From: an uncultured Thalassotalea sp.
GTDB lineage: Bacteria > Pseudomonadota > Gammaproteobacteria > Enterobacterales > Alteromonadaceae
NCBI GenBank assembly: GCA_947492575.1
Contig: CANLNK010000001.1
Location: forward strand, 186,001 to 250,000
Length of the DNA stretch: 64,000 nt
Direction of reading: 5' to 3'
The position numbers and the translations under genes were made by a program. Of this stretch, positions 20,480 through 29,839 are shown in pieces (position 1 is the stretch's first letter; each line of letters opens with the position of its first letter). Below the pieces are notes generated by a model. That model saw nothing but the letters and a program-made list of their open reading frames with translations, was not told the DNA's origin and ran no database searches.

Positions 20480-21517
20480 ATGCCTAATTCTGTTCCCGTT
20501 ACTGACAACAAAACCAGTATAACCCCTAATTCTCGAGATCAGCAGTTAATCCAGTGGCTAAGTTCACAAGGGTATCGCAGTGCTGGAGCGATTAAACCGA
20601 TGAGCGGTGATGCTGGGTTTAGACGTTATTTCCGCATGCAAGAAAAAGGTAGTGACGTCATTGTTGTCGACTCACCGCCAAAGTTCTGTAATAACCAAGC
20701 ATTCATCAATGTAGCCGAACGATTGGCCAAGCAAGATATCGCGGTACCAGAAATACTGGCAGTTGATCTTGAGCAAGGATTTTTTGTTATACAAGACTTT
20801 GGTGCGACGTTACTTGCAGACACCTTAACGCCAGAGACAGTCGAGCCTCGCTACCGTCAAGCGTTGATGTTATTACCCAAGCTTATGAGCGGCGAAGCCG
20901 CTGAGCAACTGCCTTTGTATGACGCTGATTTTGTGCGAACAGAGCTCAACATCTTTTCTGAGTGGCTTTGCGAACATTACTTGCAATTATCGTTCGATGA
21001 CAGCGATAAACTCGAGTTAGAGCATTGCTTTAATCACTTAGTTGCTAATGTAGAGGCACAACCCAAAGTGTTTATGCATCGTGACTTTCATAGCCGCAAC
21101 TTAATGGTGTTGGATAATGATGCGCTTGGAGTCATTGACTTTCAAGATGCTGTTTATGGGCCAGTCACCTATGACGCTGTGTCATTACTGAGAGACTGTT
21201 ACGTAAAATGGCCTGCCTCAACAGTAGAAACTTTATTCGGCGAATTTATTCCTTTGGCTGAAAAACAATTGGAGCTTGAATACTCAATTGAGACATGGAA
21301 GCGTTGGTTTGACTTAACGGGCATTCAACGACATGTAAAAGCGGCAGGTATTTTTGCCCGCTTAAAGCTGCGAGATAACAAAGACGGTTACATCAAAGAT
21401 ATTCCATTAACGTTAAGTTACATTGTAGATATTGCAAACCGCTATCCAGAGCTTACATTCTTGGCGCAGTTTGTAGAAAACAGAGTAATACCAGCCGTGG
21501 AGCAAAAATCCATTTGA
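20480..21517 (+). CDS. amgK: N-acetylmuramate/N-acetylglucosamine kinase AmgK
   Basis: Aminoglycoside-phosphotransferase-fold kinase. AmgK phosphorylates the anomeric carbon of recycled amino sugars from peptidoglycan, feeding MurU. Visible are the nucleotide-binding GDAGFRRYFRM, the catalytic loop FMHRDFHSRNLMV and the metal-binding VIDFQDAVYGP. A TTG at 20456 gives eight more residues, while the ATG at 20480 is more conventional; neither has a strong ribosome site. A TATAAT at 20400-20405 lies in the divergent lptD/amgK gap. The stop overlaps the murU start, which supports the pathway assignment. Confidence 0.88.
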   Translation: MPNSVPVTDNKTSITPNSRDQQLIQWLSSQGYRSAGAIKPMSGDAGFRRYFRMQEKGSDVIVVDSPPKFCNNQAFINVAERLAKQDIAVPEILAVDLEQGFFVIQDFGATLLADTLTPETVEPRYRQALMLLPKLMSGEAAEQLPLYDADFVRTELNIFSEWLCEHYLQLSFDDSDKLELEHCFNHLVANVEAQPKVFMHRDFHSRNLMVLDNDALGVIDFQDAVYGPVTYDAVSLLRDCYVKWPASTVETLFGEFIPLAEKQLELEYSIETWKRWFDLTGIQRHVKAAGIFARLKLRDNKDGYIKDIPLTLSYIVDIANRYPELTFLAQFVENRVIPAVEQKSI

Positions 21518-22239
21518 AAGCCATGATTTTAGCCGCAGGACGTGGCGAGCGAATGCGACCGTTAACCGACCATACACCTAAGCCCTTAATTAAAGTGGCA
21601 GGTAAATGTCTTATTGATTATCACTTAGAGCAACTTTCAGGCTTGGGCATTAAAGACGTTGTCATCAACCATGCTTGGCTTGGTGAGCAAATTCCAGCAC
21701 ATGTTGGCAATGGAGAACGTTACAACCTACACGCCCAGTTTAGTGATGAGTCGCAAGGGGCACTAGAAACAGCCGGCGGGATTATTAAGGCGCTACCAAT
21801 GTTGGGGAATGAGCCATTTCTTGTGCTCAATGGTGATGTGTTTGTTGCGCCACATCTGTCTAACTTGCCACAATTACCAGAAGGCAAACTTGCGCATTTA
21901 TGGCTTGTTGAAAACCCCGACCATAATATTGCGGGTGACTTTTCGCTATCATCAGGCACTATTCAAAATAAAAAGGCGGACTCTGCTGCTTATACGTTTA
22001 GCGGTATCGCAATTTATCATCCTGAATTTTTTAAATCTTCGCTTGTCACATCTGAAAGTGACAATGCAATTAATACCGCAGCGGATGGCAAACTGCCACT
22101 AGGCCCTATGTTGCGGCAAGCTGCTGACAAAGGGTTAGTTTCAGGTGAGTTGTTGGCTGCCCATTGGACAGATGTCGGCACGCCTGAACGGCTCAAGCAA
22201 TTAGAAGAACAACTCGTGAATCATCAATTACAAGGCTAA
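21514..22239 (+). CDS. murU: N-acetylmuramate alpha-1-phosphate uridylyltransferase MurU
   Basis: Nucleotidyltransferase making UDP-MurNAc from MurNAc-1-phosphate in the cell-wall recycling route that bypasses de novo synthesis. The N-terminal signature AMILAAGRGERMRPLTD and TPKPLIKVAGK are clear. FLVLNGDVFV holds the metal-binding Asp, and HWTDVGTPERL lies near the end. The start is a TTG that overlaps the amgK stop (TTGA), so the genes are coupled. Confidence 0.9.
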   Translation: MKAMILAAGRGERMRPLTDHTPKPLIKVAGKCLIDYHLEQLSGLGIKDVVINHAWLGEQIPAHVGNGERYNLHAQFSDESQGALETAGGIIKALPMLGNEPFLVLNGDVFVAPHLSNLPQLPEGKLAHLWLVENPDHNIAGDFSLSSGTIQNKKADSAAYTFSGIAIYHPEFFKSSLVTSESDNAINTAADGKLPLGPMLRQAADKGLVSGELLAAHWTDVGTPERLKQLEEQLVNHQLQG

Positions 22240-22242
22240 CGC

Positions 22243-23037
22243 ATGCGATTTTGGGGAAAACTACTCGGTTTCATTTTTGGTTTTATGCTTAGCAAGCACA
22301 TCTTTGGCGCTTTGCTGGGTATGTGGCTGGGTCATCGATTTGATAAAGGCGTTGGACTCGATTTCGATAGTATCAATGAGGAAAACGAGGCGAATCGCCA
22401 AGCGGCATTTTTCTATACGACCTTTTCTGTCATGGGGCATTTAGCGAAAGCGAAAGGACGAGTTACTGAACACGAAATTCGTTTCGCTACTGCTTACATG
22501 GATAAACTTGGCTTAAAAGCTGAGCTTCGCCAGCAGGCACAAGATGCCTTTCGTGAAGGAAAAATGGCGGGCTTTCCACTCAAAGAGCGCTTAACAAAAT
22601 TTAAACGTAGTTGCCGTGCTCGCGCTGATTTGATGTTGATGTTTATCGAGATTCAAATTCAAGTGGCGTTCGCAGATGGCTCTCTCGATCCTGCTGAACG
22701 AGAAGTACTACACACGATAGCGCGTCATCTAGGTTTTTCCGCTAAAGACCTCGATAAATTATTAGAGATGATTATCGCGGGTGAGTCTTTCCACCAGCAA
22801 GGTAGCACTAATAGGCCGTCAAGTAAGCAGCTACTTAACGATGCTTATAAAGTATTGGGAGTCAGTGAAAGTGCAGAAACGGGCGAAGTGAAGAAAGCCT
22901 ATAAGAAGTTAATGGCTCAACACCACCCTGATAAATTAGTCGCGAAAGGTTTACCGCCAGAGATGATGGAAGTTGCTAAGCAGAAAACCCAAGATATTCA
23001 GGCGGCGTACGATCTCATTAATAAGCACCGCAAGTAG
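22243..23037 (+). CDS. djlA: DnaJ-like co-chaperone DjlA
   Basis: Inner-membrane J-domain protein that stimulates DnaK. A glycine-rich N-terminal membrane segment (LLGFIFGFMLSKHIFGALLG) is followed by a TerB-like helical domain (about 55-180), then a C-terminal J domain with the essential HPD in MAQHHPDKLVAKGLP. At 264 residues it is full length. It begins three bases after murU, so it is likely in the same transcript, and a terminator overlaps its stop codon. Confidence 0.95.
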   Translation: MRFWGKLLGFIFGFMLSKHIFGALLGMWLGHRFDKGVGLDFDSINEENEANRQAAFFYTTFSVMGHLAKAKGRVTEHEIRFATAYMDKLGLKAELRQQAQDAFREGKMAGFPLKERLTKFKRSCRARADLMLMFIEIQIQVAFADGSLDPAEREVLHTIARHLGFSAKDLDKLLEMIIAGESFHQQGSTNRPSSKQLLNDAYKVLGVSESAETGEVKKAYKKLMAQHHPDKLVAKGLPPEMMEVAKQKTQDIQAAYDLINKHRK

Positions 23038-23049
23038 TCGGTGCTTTTT
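23023..23049 (+). terminator. Terminator overlapping the djlA stop
   Basis: AAGCACCG pairs with CGGTGCTT around an 8-base loop containing the stop codon and continues into TTTG. Confidence 0.75.
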
Positions 23050-23142
23050 GCTCAACTATTTCAAGCAAGGCAATAATTTCGAGCTACTTAGTTAACGCAC
23101 TTGCATACAAGACTGCTGAAAACCAAAGCCGCCAATCTAGTT

Positions 23143-24081
23143 TTACCAACCAATAGTTGTTAACCAACCTTTGATTTCTTTTGCTAGCGCTTCTGACGGG
23201 TAATAGCCTGCACGAAAGTTAGTGAGTTCACGCTGCCGGTAATAAGGTTTTAAAGCGCGCTTTGCGTTTCTTAATCTCGTTTCCGCAAAATGCTCAACCC
23301 ATAAATTGTCGCGCTTTAGAATGATATCTAGTGTAGGTATATCTGAATCTGCAATGGTATCTGCCAGATTTTTATTGTCTTGTGGAGTAAGTAAGTGGAC
23401 ACTAAGTGTTACAAAGGCGTTTGGCTTGTCGACCTTATCCTCACTGTATAAATCCGCAAGCATCGCAGCATTGTTTCCTTGTGCTACGACTAAAAAAATA
23501 CCCGGATATTCCGCAGCCTTTTCCATTACGCTGGTCATTATGTTAGTTAGCTCTGACTGATAATCGTCGAATATTTTTTGATTTTCTTCATCTGCTAGGG
23601 CTTGCCTATCCGCAAGGCTTGGGTAGCCTTCAGGTTTTAGTAAGGGTTGAACGGTAATCGTTGTCCAGCCTTCAGTTGGCAAGTGCTGCCTTAAAAAGTT
23701 AATTGCTCGTGCATCGGTGGCTGGTTGGCTCCATTCCGGCAATAAAATGGCAACCCCTTTGTCTGACTGATGGCTATCTGGCTGCGTAATGGTCAGAAAA
23801 TTCTCAGTGCCAGCTAGCATCGGCGTGACCAACTCTTGGCTAACACTGCGCTCGATATCACTGGTGAACTGTTCGATTAATGATACGGGGGGCTCAATTT
23901 TAGCCGCTTCACTAGCGCTATCATTGTGTGTTTTTTCTGATTGTTCACCAGTCTTTTCTTGAGCTGTAGCTTCTTGATTAGTGTTTTCTTCAGCTGCCTC
24001 TTCTTGTGCAATCGCAGTGAACGAGATTGGGCTGGCAAATATCAGGATTAACAAAAAAGACGGCAACGACCAAAGCTTCAC
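23143..24081 (-). CDS. DUF3530 family periplasmic protein
   Basis: 312 residues with a signal peptide (first 25 or so residues), then a low-complexity Glu/Thr/Gln-rich linker (about 26-65) and an alpha/beta-hydrolase-like domain. GVAILLPEWSQPATDARAI and FLVVAQGNNAAMLADLY are in the positions of an oxyanion strand and a nucleophile elbow. The elbow reads GNNAA, so the usual Ser is absent and hydrolase activity is doubtful. This is the pattern of DUF3530 proteins of Alteromonadales, whose function is unknown. Confidence 0.75.
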   Translation of the reverse strand: MKLWSLPSFLLILIFASPISFTAIAQEEAAEENTNQEATAQEKTGEQSEKTHNDSASEAAKIEPPVSLIEQFTSDIERSVSQELVTPMLAGTENFLTITQPDSHQSDKGVAILLPEWSQPATDARAINFLRQHLPTEGWTTITVQPLLKPEGYPSLADRQALADEENQKIFDDYQSELTNIMTSVMEKAAEYPGIFLVVAQGNNAAMLADLYSEDKVDKPNAFVTLSVHLLTPQDNKNLADTIADSDIPTLDIILKRDNLWVEHFAETRLRNAKRALKPYYRQRELTNFRAGYYPSEALAKEIKGWLTTIGW

Positions 24082-24349
24082 AAAAACTCCAACTCAACTC
24101 GGTAAAGAAGATAAACGAAAAGATTCATTATTATATCGGAAAGTCGTGGCAATGCTTTAGAGTTTGTAGTTTAGGTTTTGCGGGGTAATAGTCTAATGGT
24201 ATGAAAATGTATGGGGGTTATGTAGTCTTTTTTAGATTCTGCTAAATATATGCTCTGAGTGAAATACCATAGCCAATAAGTTTGTTCTAACTTGTTAAAT
24301 GAAGTACTCGCCCCCATTTGTAAACTAACCGACTCAAGGAACATGAGAA

Positions 24350-25159
24350 ATGCCTGTTAATTTCCCCTTATCAAGAGCATGGAAACCCTCGCGGTATGAA
24401 AAAATACAAAAGTTTGCTTTAAATCTCATTAATAGAAATTCTAGGGTGTTAAGCGATATACCTGACGCTCGAAAAATGCCTGACCTAGAAAACATTAAGA
24501 TAGGGTCAGCAAAAAGAATGACAGTTGCCGTTTTATTTTTTGACTTCAAAGACTTTACAAATATAACTTCTAGAATCTCTCCGGAACAAACCTTGATGAT
24601 ATTGAATGTTACGACAAGTGTTGTAATGAGAATAGTTAAAGAGTGGGGAGGTGCGGTTGAAAAACATACTGGCGACGGAGTCATGGCCGTAATAGGCGCT
24701 GATAAAAGTGAAAACATAGACAAAGCAAAAAGTGCCATTGAGATTGCAATGGCAATTCAATATCTAATGAAGAACGACATAATGCCAATGTTAGTCTCAA
24801 AGGGATTCCCTGATTTGAAATTTCGTATAGGTATTGAGATGGGGGAAGTCCTAATATCTAGGATAGGTTTTCACGGAAATAGCTTTTTGACTGCGGTTGG
24901 CAGCCCTGCTAACCGTGCATCTAAAGCAGAGGGATTAGCTCGACCTAATGGCATAGCTATTGGAGAAAACCTTGCTTTGCAACTTCACAAGGATTTACGT
25001 CAGTTTTTGGAAAAAGGGGACGACCCCTCTTGGGTTTGGCATTACGAAAATTCACAAAAGACATATGATTATTTTCATTATTCATTTGAGTGGTGTGACC
25101 CGAGAGAATGGCTTGAGTTTCTGAGTAAGAATGTCTCTGGCTATATAGTTAAAAAATAG
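24350..25159 (+). CDS. Pycsar-type nucleotide cyclase (PycC-like)
   Basis: 269-residue protein with a class III nucleotidyl cyclase domain (about 55-220). Metal-binding Asp residues are in FFDFKDFT (63-70) and HTGDGV (near 109), with RIGIEMGEVL and PANRASKAEGL as the later catalytic strand and helix. It has no membrane or receiver domain. The only partner, eleven bases downstream, is a small membrane protein of the PycTM type. In known Pycsar systems phage infection triggers the cyclase to make cCMP or cUMP, which opens or activates the effector and stops growth. The product base cannot be read reliably here. An ordinary adenylate cyclase is the alternative, but the pairing argues against it. 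Confidence 0.85.
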   Translation: MPVNFPLSRAWKPSRYEKIQKFALNLINRNSRVLSDIPDARKMPDLENIKIGSAKRMTVAVLFFDFKDFTNITSRISPEQTLMILNVTTSVVMRIVKEWGGAVEKHTGDGVMAVIGADKSENIDKAKSAIEIAMAIQYLMKNDIMPMLVSKGFPDLKFRIGIEMGEVLISRIGFHGNSFLTAVGSPANRASKAEGLARPNGIAIGENLALQLHKDLRQFLEKGDDPSWVWHYENSQKTYDYFHYSFEWCDPREWLEFLSKNVSGYIVKK

Positions 25160-25170
25160 GATACCTTATT

Positions 25171-25701
25171 ATGAATGAAGAAATAAAAGAAAGGGCTGAT
25201 TTCTTATTTGAAATAATAAAAAGGTACGACCAACAACTAGCTTCAACCAATTTTAAAGTAGGATTACTGTTGTCTTTTTTGGTAGCTGTAATAGTTGGAT
25301 TGACTCTAAGACTAACTAGTTTCAGTGTTGTATTCGCAAATGCAACATCAGCTTACTTTGTGATGTTAACTGCTGTTTATGGAACTATTGTTTTCGCTGT
25401 TATAGCAATCTATCACCTCATTAGGGCGGTTACGCCCAACGCTAGTACTCCAAAGCATCGAACGTCATTGTTATTTTTTGGTGATGTGGCAAAACATGAA
25501 ACCGGAGAGGATTATTATAGGAGTTTGTCTAACTGTTCAAGCAATAGCCTCGTTAAAGATCTAGCGTGTCAAACTCATACTCTAGCTGGTATTGTTTCTG
25601 AAAAATTTAGACTTATAAAGTTGGCTAGTACCATAATCAAACTAGGTGTATTACCTCTAATGGCAGTTTCAGTGATTTTAGTAACGCTTATTAATACTTA
25701 A
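25171..25701 (+). CDS. Pycsar effector membrane protein (PycTM-like)
   Basis: 176 residues with an N-terminal helix (EEIKERADFLFEIIKRYDQQ), two membrane segments (about 28-50 and 58-88), a cytoplasmic middle part and a final membrane helix (about 153-175). The middle part has the family phrases LLFFGDVAKHETGEDYYRSL and a later QTHTLAGIVSEKFRLIKLA. These match the Pycsar effector domain (DUF5706-like). In the studied systems a cyclic pyrimidine nucleotide causes the effector to damage the inner membrane. It follows the cyclase by 11 bases in the same orientation. Both genes are AT-rich compared with neighbours, which suggests transfer. Confidence 0.85.
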   Translation: MNEEIKERADFLFEIIKRYDQQLASTNFKVGLLLSFLVAVIVGLTLRLTSFSVVFANATSAYFVMLTAVYGTIVFAVIAIYHLIRAVTPNASTPKHRTSLLFFGDVAKHETGEDYYRSLSNCSSNSLVKDLACQTHTLAGIVSEKFRLIKLASTIIKLGVLPLMAVSVILVTLINT

Positions 25702-25816
25702 ATAATGAGTGTGTTTGGCAGCTTTTTTACCAACCAATTATCGCTATTAGCACGATAAAAACGCTAGCCTTCAATGAATATTTCTGCCTATACAATTCTG
25801 ACAGAATCAAAAGCCA

Positions 25817-26485
25817 TCAAACAAACGGACATTTCGCCTCAAAAGTGATGGCTTGATTGTCAGATGGTCTATTTAACGTGAGCGATTCTGCATGAAGCTG
25901 TAATCGCGGGCTCAACGCTAAGGCTTGCTGGCAAGCATATAGCCTATCGCCAATAATGGGGTGACCTAGCGATAGCATATGAACGCGTAGTTGATGAGAA
26001 CGGCCAGTTACTGGCGTCAGCTTAACGAGCGTTGTGTTCTCTTCTAATTTAATGACTTGGTAGTGTGTCAGTGCCTGCTTACCATTGTCGTGATCAACTT
26101 TCTGCTTCGGCCGATTTGGCCAATCACAAATAAGCGGTAAATCGATGGTGCCAGAGCTTTCTGTTAAGTGACCAAAGACACGCGCAATATAATGCTTTTT
26201 CGTCAATCGCTTTTCGAACTGCTGACTAATATGTACATGCGCAGCTTTATTTAGTGCCAGTACCATAATGCCGGATGTCGCCATGTCTAAACGGTGTACT
26301 ATGGTGGCGCTAGGTAACACGCGATTAACCCGTGTTTGCAGGCAATCTTGATGCTCAGGCAATCTGCCAGTGACTGTTAATATGCCGCTGGGTTTATTGA
26401 TAATGATCATGTCCTCATCTCGATAGACGATATCGAGATAAGGTGTCATGGGGGGCTTGTAGTCGAATGCAGGGTTAGCAGCCAT
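25817..26485 (-). CDS. rluA: Pseudouridine synthase RluA (23S rRNA U746 / tRNA U32)
   Basis: Isomerises uridine in 23S rRNA and some tRNAs. The catalytic motif HRLDMATSG contains the nucleophilic Asp. INKPSGILTVTGR and VTGRSHQLRVHMLSLGHPI are the conserved flanking motifs. No S4 domain is present, as expected for RluA rather than RluC or RluD. The ATG at 26485 gives about 222 residues, the family length. A longer frame to 26542 would overlap rapA and is less likely. It follows rapA on the same strand. Confidence 0.9.
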   Translation of the reverse strand: MAANPAFDYKPPMTPYLDIVYRDEDMIIINKPSGILTVTGRLPEHQDCLQTRVNRVLPSATIVHRLDMATSGIMVLALNKAAHVHISQQFEKRLTKKHYIARVFGHLTESSGTIDLPLICDWPNRPKQKVDHDNGKQALTHYQVIKLEENTTLVKLTPVTGRSHQLRVHMLSLGHPIIGDRLYACQQALALSPRLQLHAESLTLNRPSDNQAITFEAKCPFV

Positions 26486-26525
26486 GGCTAACTTGTTCCT
26501 CGCAGTACTGAATAATTGTTGCCAC

Positions 26526-29429
26526 CTAGTGGGTGACAACAATTAAACGAATAGCTTCGAACGTTAGCTGTGCTTTATCGATGTAGTTATTCAGCTCTTC
26601 TTGCTGCAACTTAATAAAGGCAAGCTCTTCTTTACGAACACTTGGGTTTATTTCTGCAAGTGCTGCTAGACGCTCATATTCTTGTGTCAGTGACTCTTGC
26701 ATGCGTGTACGTGCTTTTTCTGCAATGGCAGGGATCTGCTGTTCGGCATGAGCTTCAGCTTTGGTTACTAGCGGCTGAACTTCACCTTTTAACGCCTTAA
26801 CTAATTGCAGTGCAACTTGCTTCTTAACGGGCGTTAATTGCTGCTCAAGTACTGCTGATGATACTTTGCTCGCCAAATTGTTACCGCCTTTATCCACTAA
26901 AATGCGAATTGGCGTTGTTGGTAAGTAACGACCTAATTGCAGTTGTGCTGGCGCTGTTGCTTCCACGGTGAAAATACACTCAAGGAAGAAGGTGCCTACC
27001 GGTAGTGCAGGGTTTTTAAGTAACCCAATGCTGGCGTTGCCAATTTCATCGCTTAGCACTAAGTCCATTGATCCTGTGACCATCGGGTGATCCCAAGAAA
27101 GCAGTTGGTAGTCTTCACATGCAAGCGCTGTATCACGATTGAAAGTTACCGTTGTTCCGTCCTCCGGCAATTGCGGGAAGTTCGGTGACAACATATGCTC
27201 TGTCGGGTTAAGTGCAATCGCATTGTCGGCTTTGTCATCTTGTTGGATACCAAAAACGTCAAAGATCTGGAACATAAACTGCGGTAGATCGATTTGATTA
27301 TCTAATTCGGCAATTTGCTCGACAATCTCTTTCGCTCGGCCTTGTCCACTTGAGTTGAGTTCCAACAGTTTATCGCGACCGCTTTCTAATTCTTGCTTGA
27401 TTGTTAGATGCTGCTGGTGACTCGCTTCGATGATAGCGTCGGCGTCTTTACCTTGCCAAGCTTGTGTGAACATAGCTTGTTGCAGAGCTTTACCATGGCT
27501 TTCAAACACTGCACGGCCAGTAACACAGGTATGCTCGAAGGCATTTAATGCATTGTGATACCAACGGTACAACAGGCTTTGTGGCGAGTTTTCGAAGTAT
27601 GGGATGTGCAACTGAATTGTTTGCGTTTGTCCAATACGGTCTAAACGACCTATGCGCTGTTCAAGTAAATCTGGGTTAGTTGGCAAATCAAATAACACTA
27701 AGTGATGGGCGAACTGGAAGTTGCGGCCTTCACTACCAATTTCTGAACACAATAAAACTTGCGCGCTATCTTCTTCTTGCGCGAAGTACGCAGCGGCGCG
27801 ATCGCGCTCAAAAATACTTAACCCTTCGTGGAATACAGCGGCACGAATGCCTTCTTTCACGCGTAGCGCGTTTTCCATATCGATAGCGGTTTCTGCGTGA
27901 GCACAGATAACTAACACTTTTTCTTTGTTTAGTGACTTTAATAAATCAATTAAATAGCCTACGCGAGGGTCGAAGTTGTACCACTCGTCGCCTGTTGGAT
28001 TTAAGCTATACAAACGCTCAGGTGTTGGTAGGTACTTGCTTACTTTCTTGTTTGCTAGTTCGTCTACTGTGTGGTCTGTCACTAAGCTATCGATAGCTGT
28101 TTGATACTCTGAAGGCAACAACATTGGTGTTGGCAATGCTTTACGCTCTGGGAAGCCTTTAATAGTATTACGGCTGTTTCGGAACAAAATACGCCCTGTA
28201 CCATGGCGGTCGAGTAACTGGCTAATTAACTGCTGACGTGCTTTTGCTTGCGTGTCTTCGTCGCCTGTACTTAGCTCAACAAGCAAGGTGTTAATGTCAG
28301 ATTCTTTTAGCAGCTGCTGCAATGTTTCGCTTTGCGTTTCAGTAAGCGGTTCTTTGGCGACAAGTGCATTGGCGGCATCAGCCACTTCTGTGTAATGGCT
28401 CTCTTCCTCAATAAACGCTTGGTAATCAAAGAAGCGATCTGGGTCTAATAGGCGTAGGCGAGCAAAGTGGCTTTCGTGACCAAGTTGGTCAGGTGTTGCC
28501 GTTAGTAGTAATACGCCTGGAATAACTTGTGCAAGCTGTTCAATACACTGGTATTCAATGCTTGGGTCTTCTTTTGACCAATTCAGGTGATGCGCTTCGT
28601 CAACCACCATTAAATCCCATTCTTCAGCGATAAGTGATTCATACCACTGTGGGTTGTCGGTTAAGAAGTCGAGGTTAACAAGGACTAATTGCTCTTCGCT
28701 GAAAGGATTTTCGCCACCACTTTGCTGGCAACGCTCGTCGTCATAGATGGCGAATTTCAAATTGAAACGGCGGAGCATTTCAACCAGCCACTGATGCATC
28801 AATGATTCAGGCACAACAATCAGTACGCGTTTAGCTCGGCCTGTCACAAGTTGTTGGTGAATGATTAAGCCAGCTTCAATGGTTTTACCTAAACCAACCT
28901 CGTCTGCAAGTAATACGCGAGGTGCGTAGCGAGATCCAACTTCCTCGGCGATGTATAACTGGTGTGGAATTAAGCTAACGCGACCGCCGCTTAAACCTAC
29001 AAGCGGTGATTGTTGCTGCTCGAATTGATGTTTCAAACATGCTTTGCGTAGGCGGAACCAGTCTAAACGGTCGGTTTGGCCGTTGATTAATCTGTCTTGT
29101 GGCTTGTTGAACTTTATAAAGTGATCAACCATCACTTCTTTGAGTGATACGGGCTCTTGGGTGTCGTTTCGCACACCAATGTAGGTAATGCTACCGTTTT
29201 GCTCATCAACTTCTTCAACCGTCATTGTCCAGCCTTCATGGCTTGGCACAAAATCGCCCGCATTGAAGATAACGCGTGTTAATGGTGCGTTATCGATAGC
29301 ATATTTTCGAGACTCTCCTGTCGCGGTGAAAATAATAGACACAAATCTATTTTCAACGTTGGTGACTGTACCCAAACCTTGATCAGATTCACTATCACTA
29401 ATCCAACGTTGACCCGGACAAAATTGCAT
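26526..29429 (-). CDS. rapA: RNA polymerase-associated ATPase RapA
   Basis: Swi2/Snf2-type ATPase that recycles RNA polymerase. The N-terminal Tudor-like domains begin FCPGQRWISDSESDQGLGTV. The helicase core contains LADEVGLGKTIEAGL (Walker A), VVDEAHHLNW (DEAH box), LLLTATPDQLG and the C-terminal helicase motifs EIGSEGRNFQFAHHL and QRIGRLDRIGQ. At 967 residues it is full length. It is divergent from the phoH remnant, with a 410-base gap between them. Confidence 0.97.
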   Translation of the reverse strand: MQFCPGQRWISDSESDQGLGTVTNVENRFVSIIFTATGESRKYAIDNAPLTRVIFNAGDFVPSHEGWTMTVEEVDEQNGSITYIGVRNDTQEPVSLKEVMVDHFIKFNKPQDRLINGQTDRLDWFRLRKACLKHQFEQQQSPLVGLSGGRVSLIPHQLYIAEEVGSRYAPRVLLADEVGLGKTIEAGLIIHQQLVTGRAKRVLIVVPESLMHQWLVEMLRRFNLKFAIYDDERCQQSGGENPFSEEQLVLVNLDFLTDNPQWYESLIAEEWDLMVVDEAHHLNWSKEDPSIEYQCIEQLAQVIPGVLLLTATPDQLGHESHFARLRLLDPDRFFDYQAFIEEESHYTEVADAANALVAKEPLTETQSETLQQLLKESDINTLLVELSTGDEDTQAKARQQLISQLLDRHGTGRILFRNSRNTIKGFPERKALPTPMLLPSEYQTAIDSLVTDHTVDELANKKVSKYLPTPERLYSLNPTGDEWYNFDPRVGYLIDLLKSLNKEKVLVICAHAETAIDMENALRVKEGIRAAVFHEGLSIFERDRAAAYFAQEEDSAQVLLCSEIGSEGRNFQFAHHLVLFDLPTNPDLLEQRIGRLDRIGQTQTIQLHIPYFENSPQSLLYRWYHNALNAFEHTCVTGRAVFESHGKALQQAMFTQAWQGKDADAIIEASHQQHLTIKQELESGRDKLLELNSSGQGRAKEIVEQIAELDNQIDLPQFMFQIFDVFGIQQDDKADNAIALNPTEHMLSPNFPQLPEDGTTVTFNRDTALACEDYQLLSWDHPMVTGSMDLVLSDEIGNASIGLLKNPALPVGTFFLECIFTVEATAPAQLQLGRYLPTTPIRILVDKGGNNLASKVSSAVLEQQLTPVKKQVALQLVKALKGEVQPLVTKAEAHAEQQIPAIAEKARTRMQESLTQEYERLAALAEINPSVRKEELAFIKLQQEELNNYIDKAQLTFEAIRLIVVTH

Positions 29430-29839
29430 AGAAAAACTCCCAAATATATAACCTGACTAGCAAAAATCGCTTTTCGCTATGATTAACGTCAATTACAACG
29501 AAAAAAAGGGCGACATATTACCTGTAATAGTAGATGTATTCACCAAAAAATTCGTCTTTCTGGTCAGGAAATTTTCTTTGATTGGCGAATGAATGGCGAG
29601 GAGATGGGAGGCGAGCCTTAATTCTCTATCATGACAGCTTATTTGACCGCGTCAAGCGTTTAAAAATAACTCAAAAGCTGCACAAAAATTCACTTGCGTG
29701 AAGCCGTTTTAGCTGTCAAAGTGAAGTTGAACCCACGATATGGATTTTGATCAACCGCTAGAAATATAAGCTCAGGTTGATAGGCGTTTTGCTCGATCAA
29801 TTCAGAGTTTATGGCTCTAAGCTAAGAGAGTGTGCCTAT
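29430..29839. other. Intergenic gap between divergent rapA and phoH
   Basis: About 410 bases with no convincing gene. An open frame upstream of the phoH ATG (from 29777) lacks similarity to PhoH N-termini and is read as leader. Promoters for both divergent genes should lie here, but I see no unambiguous -35/-10 pair. Confidence 0.6.
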
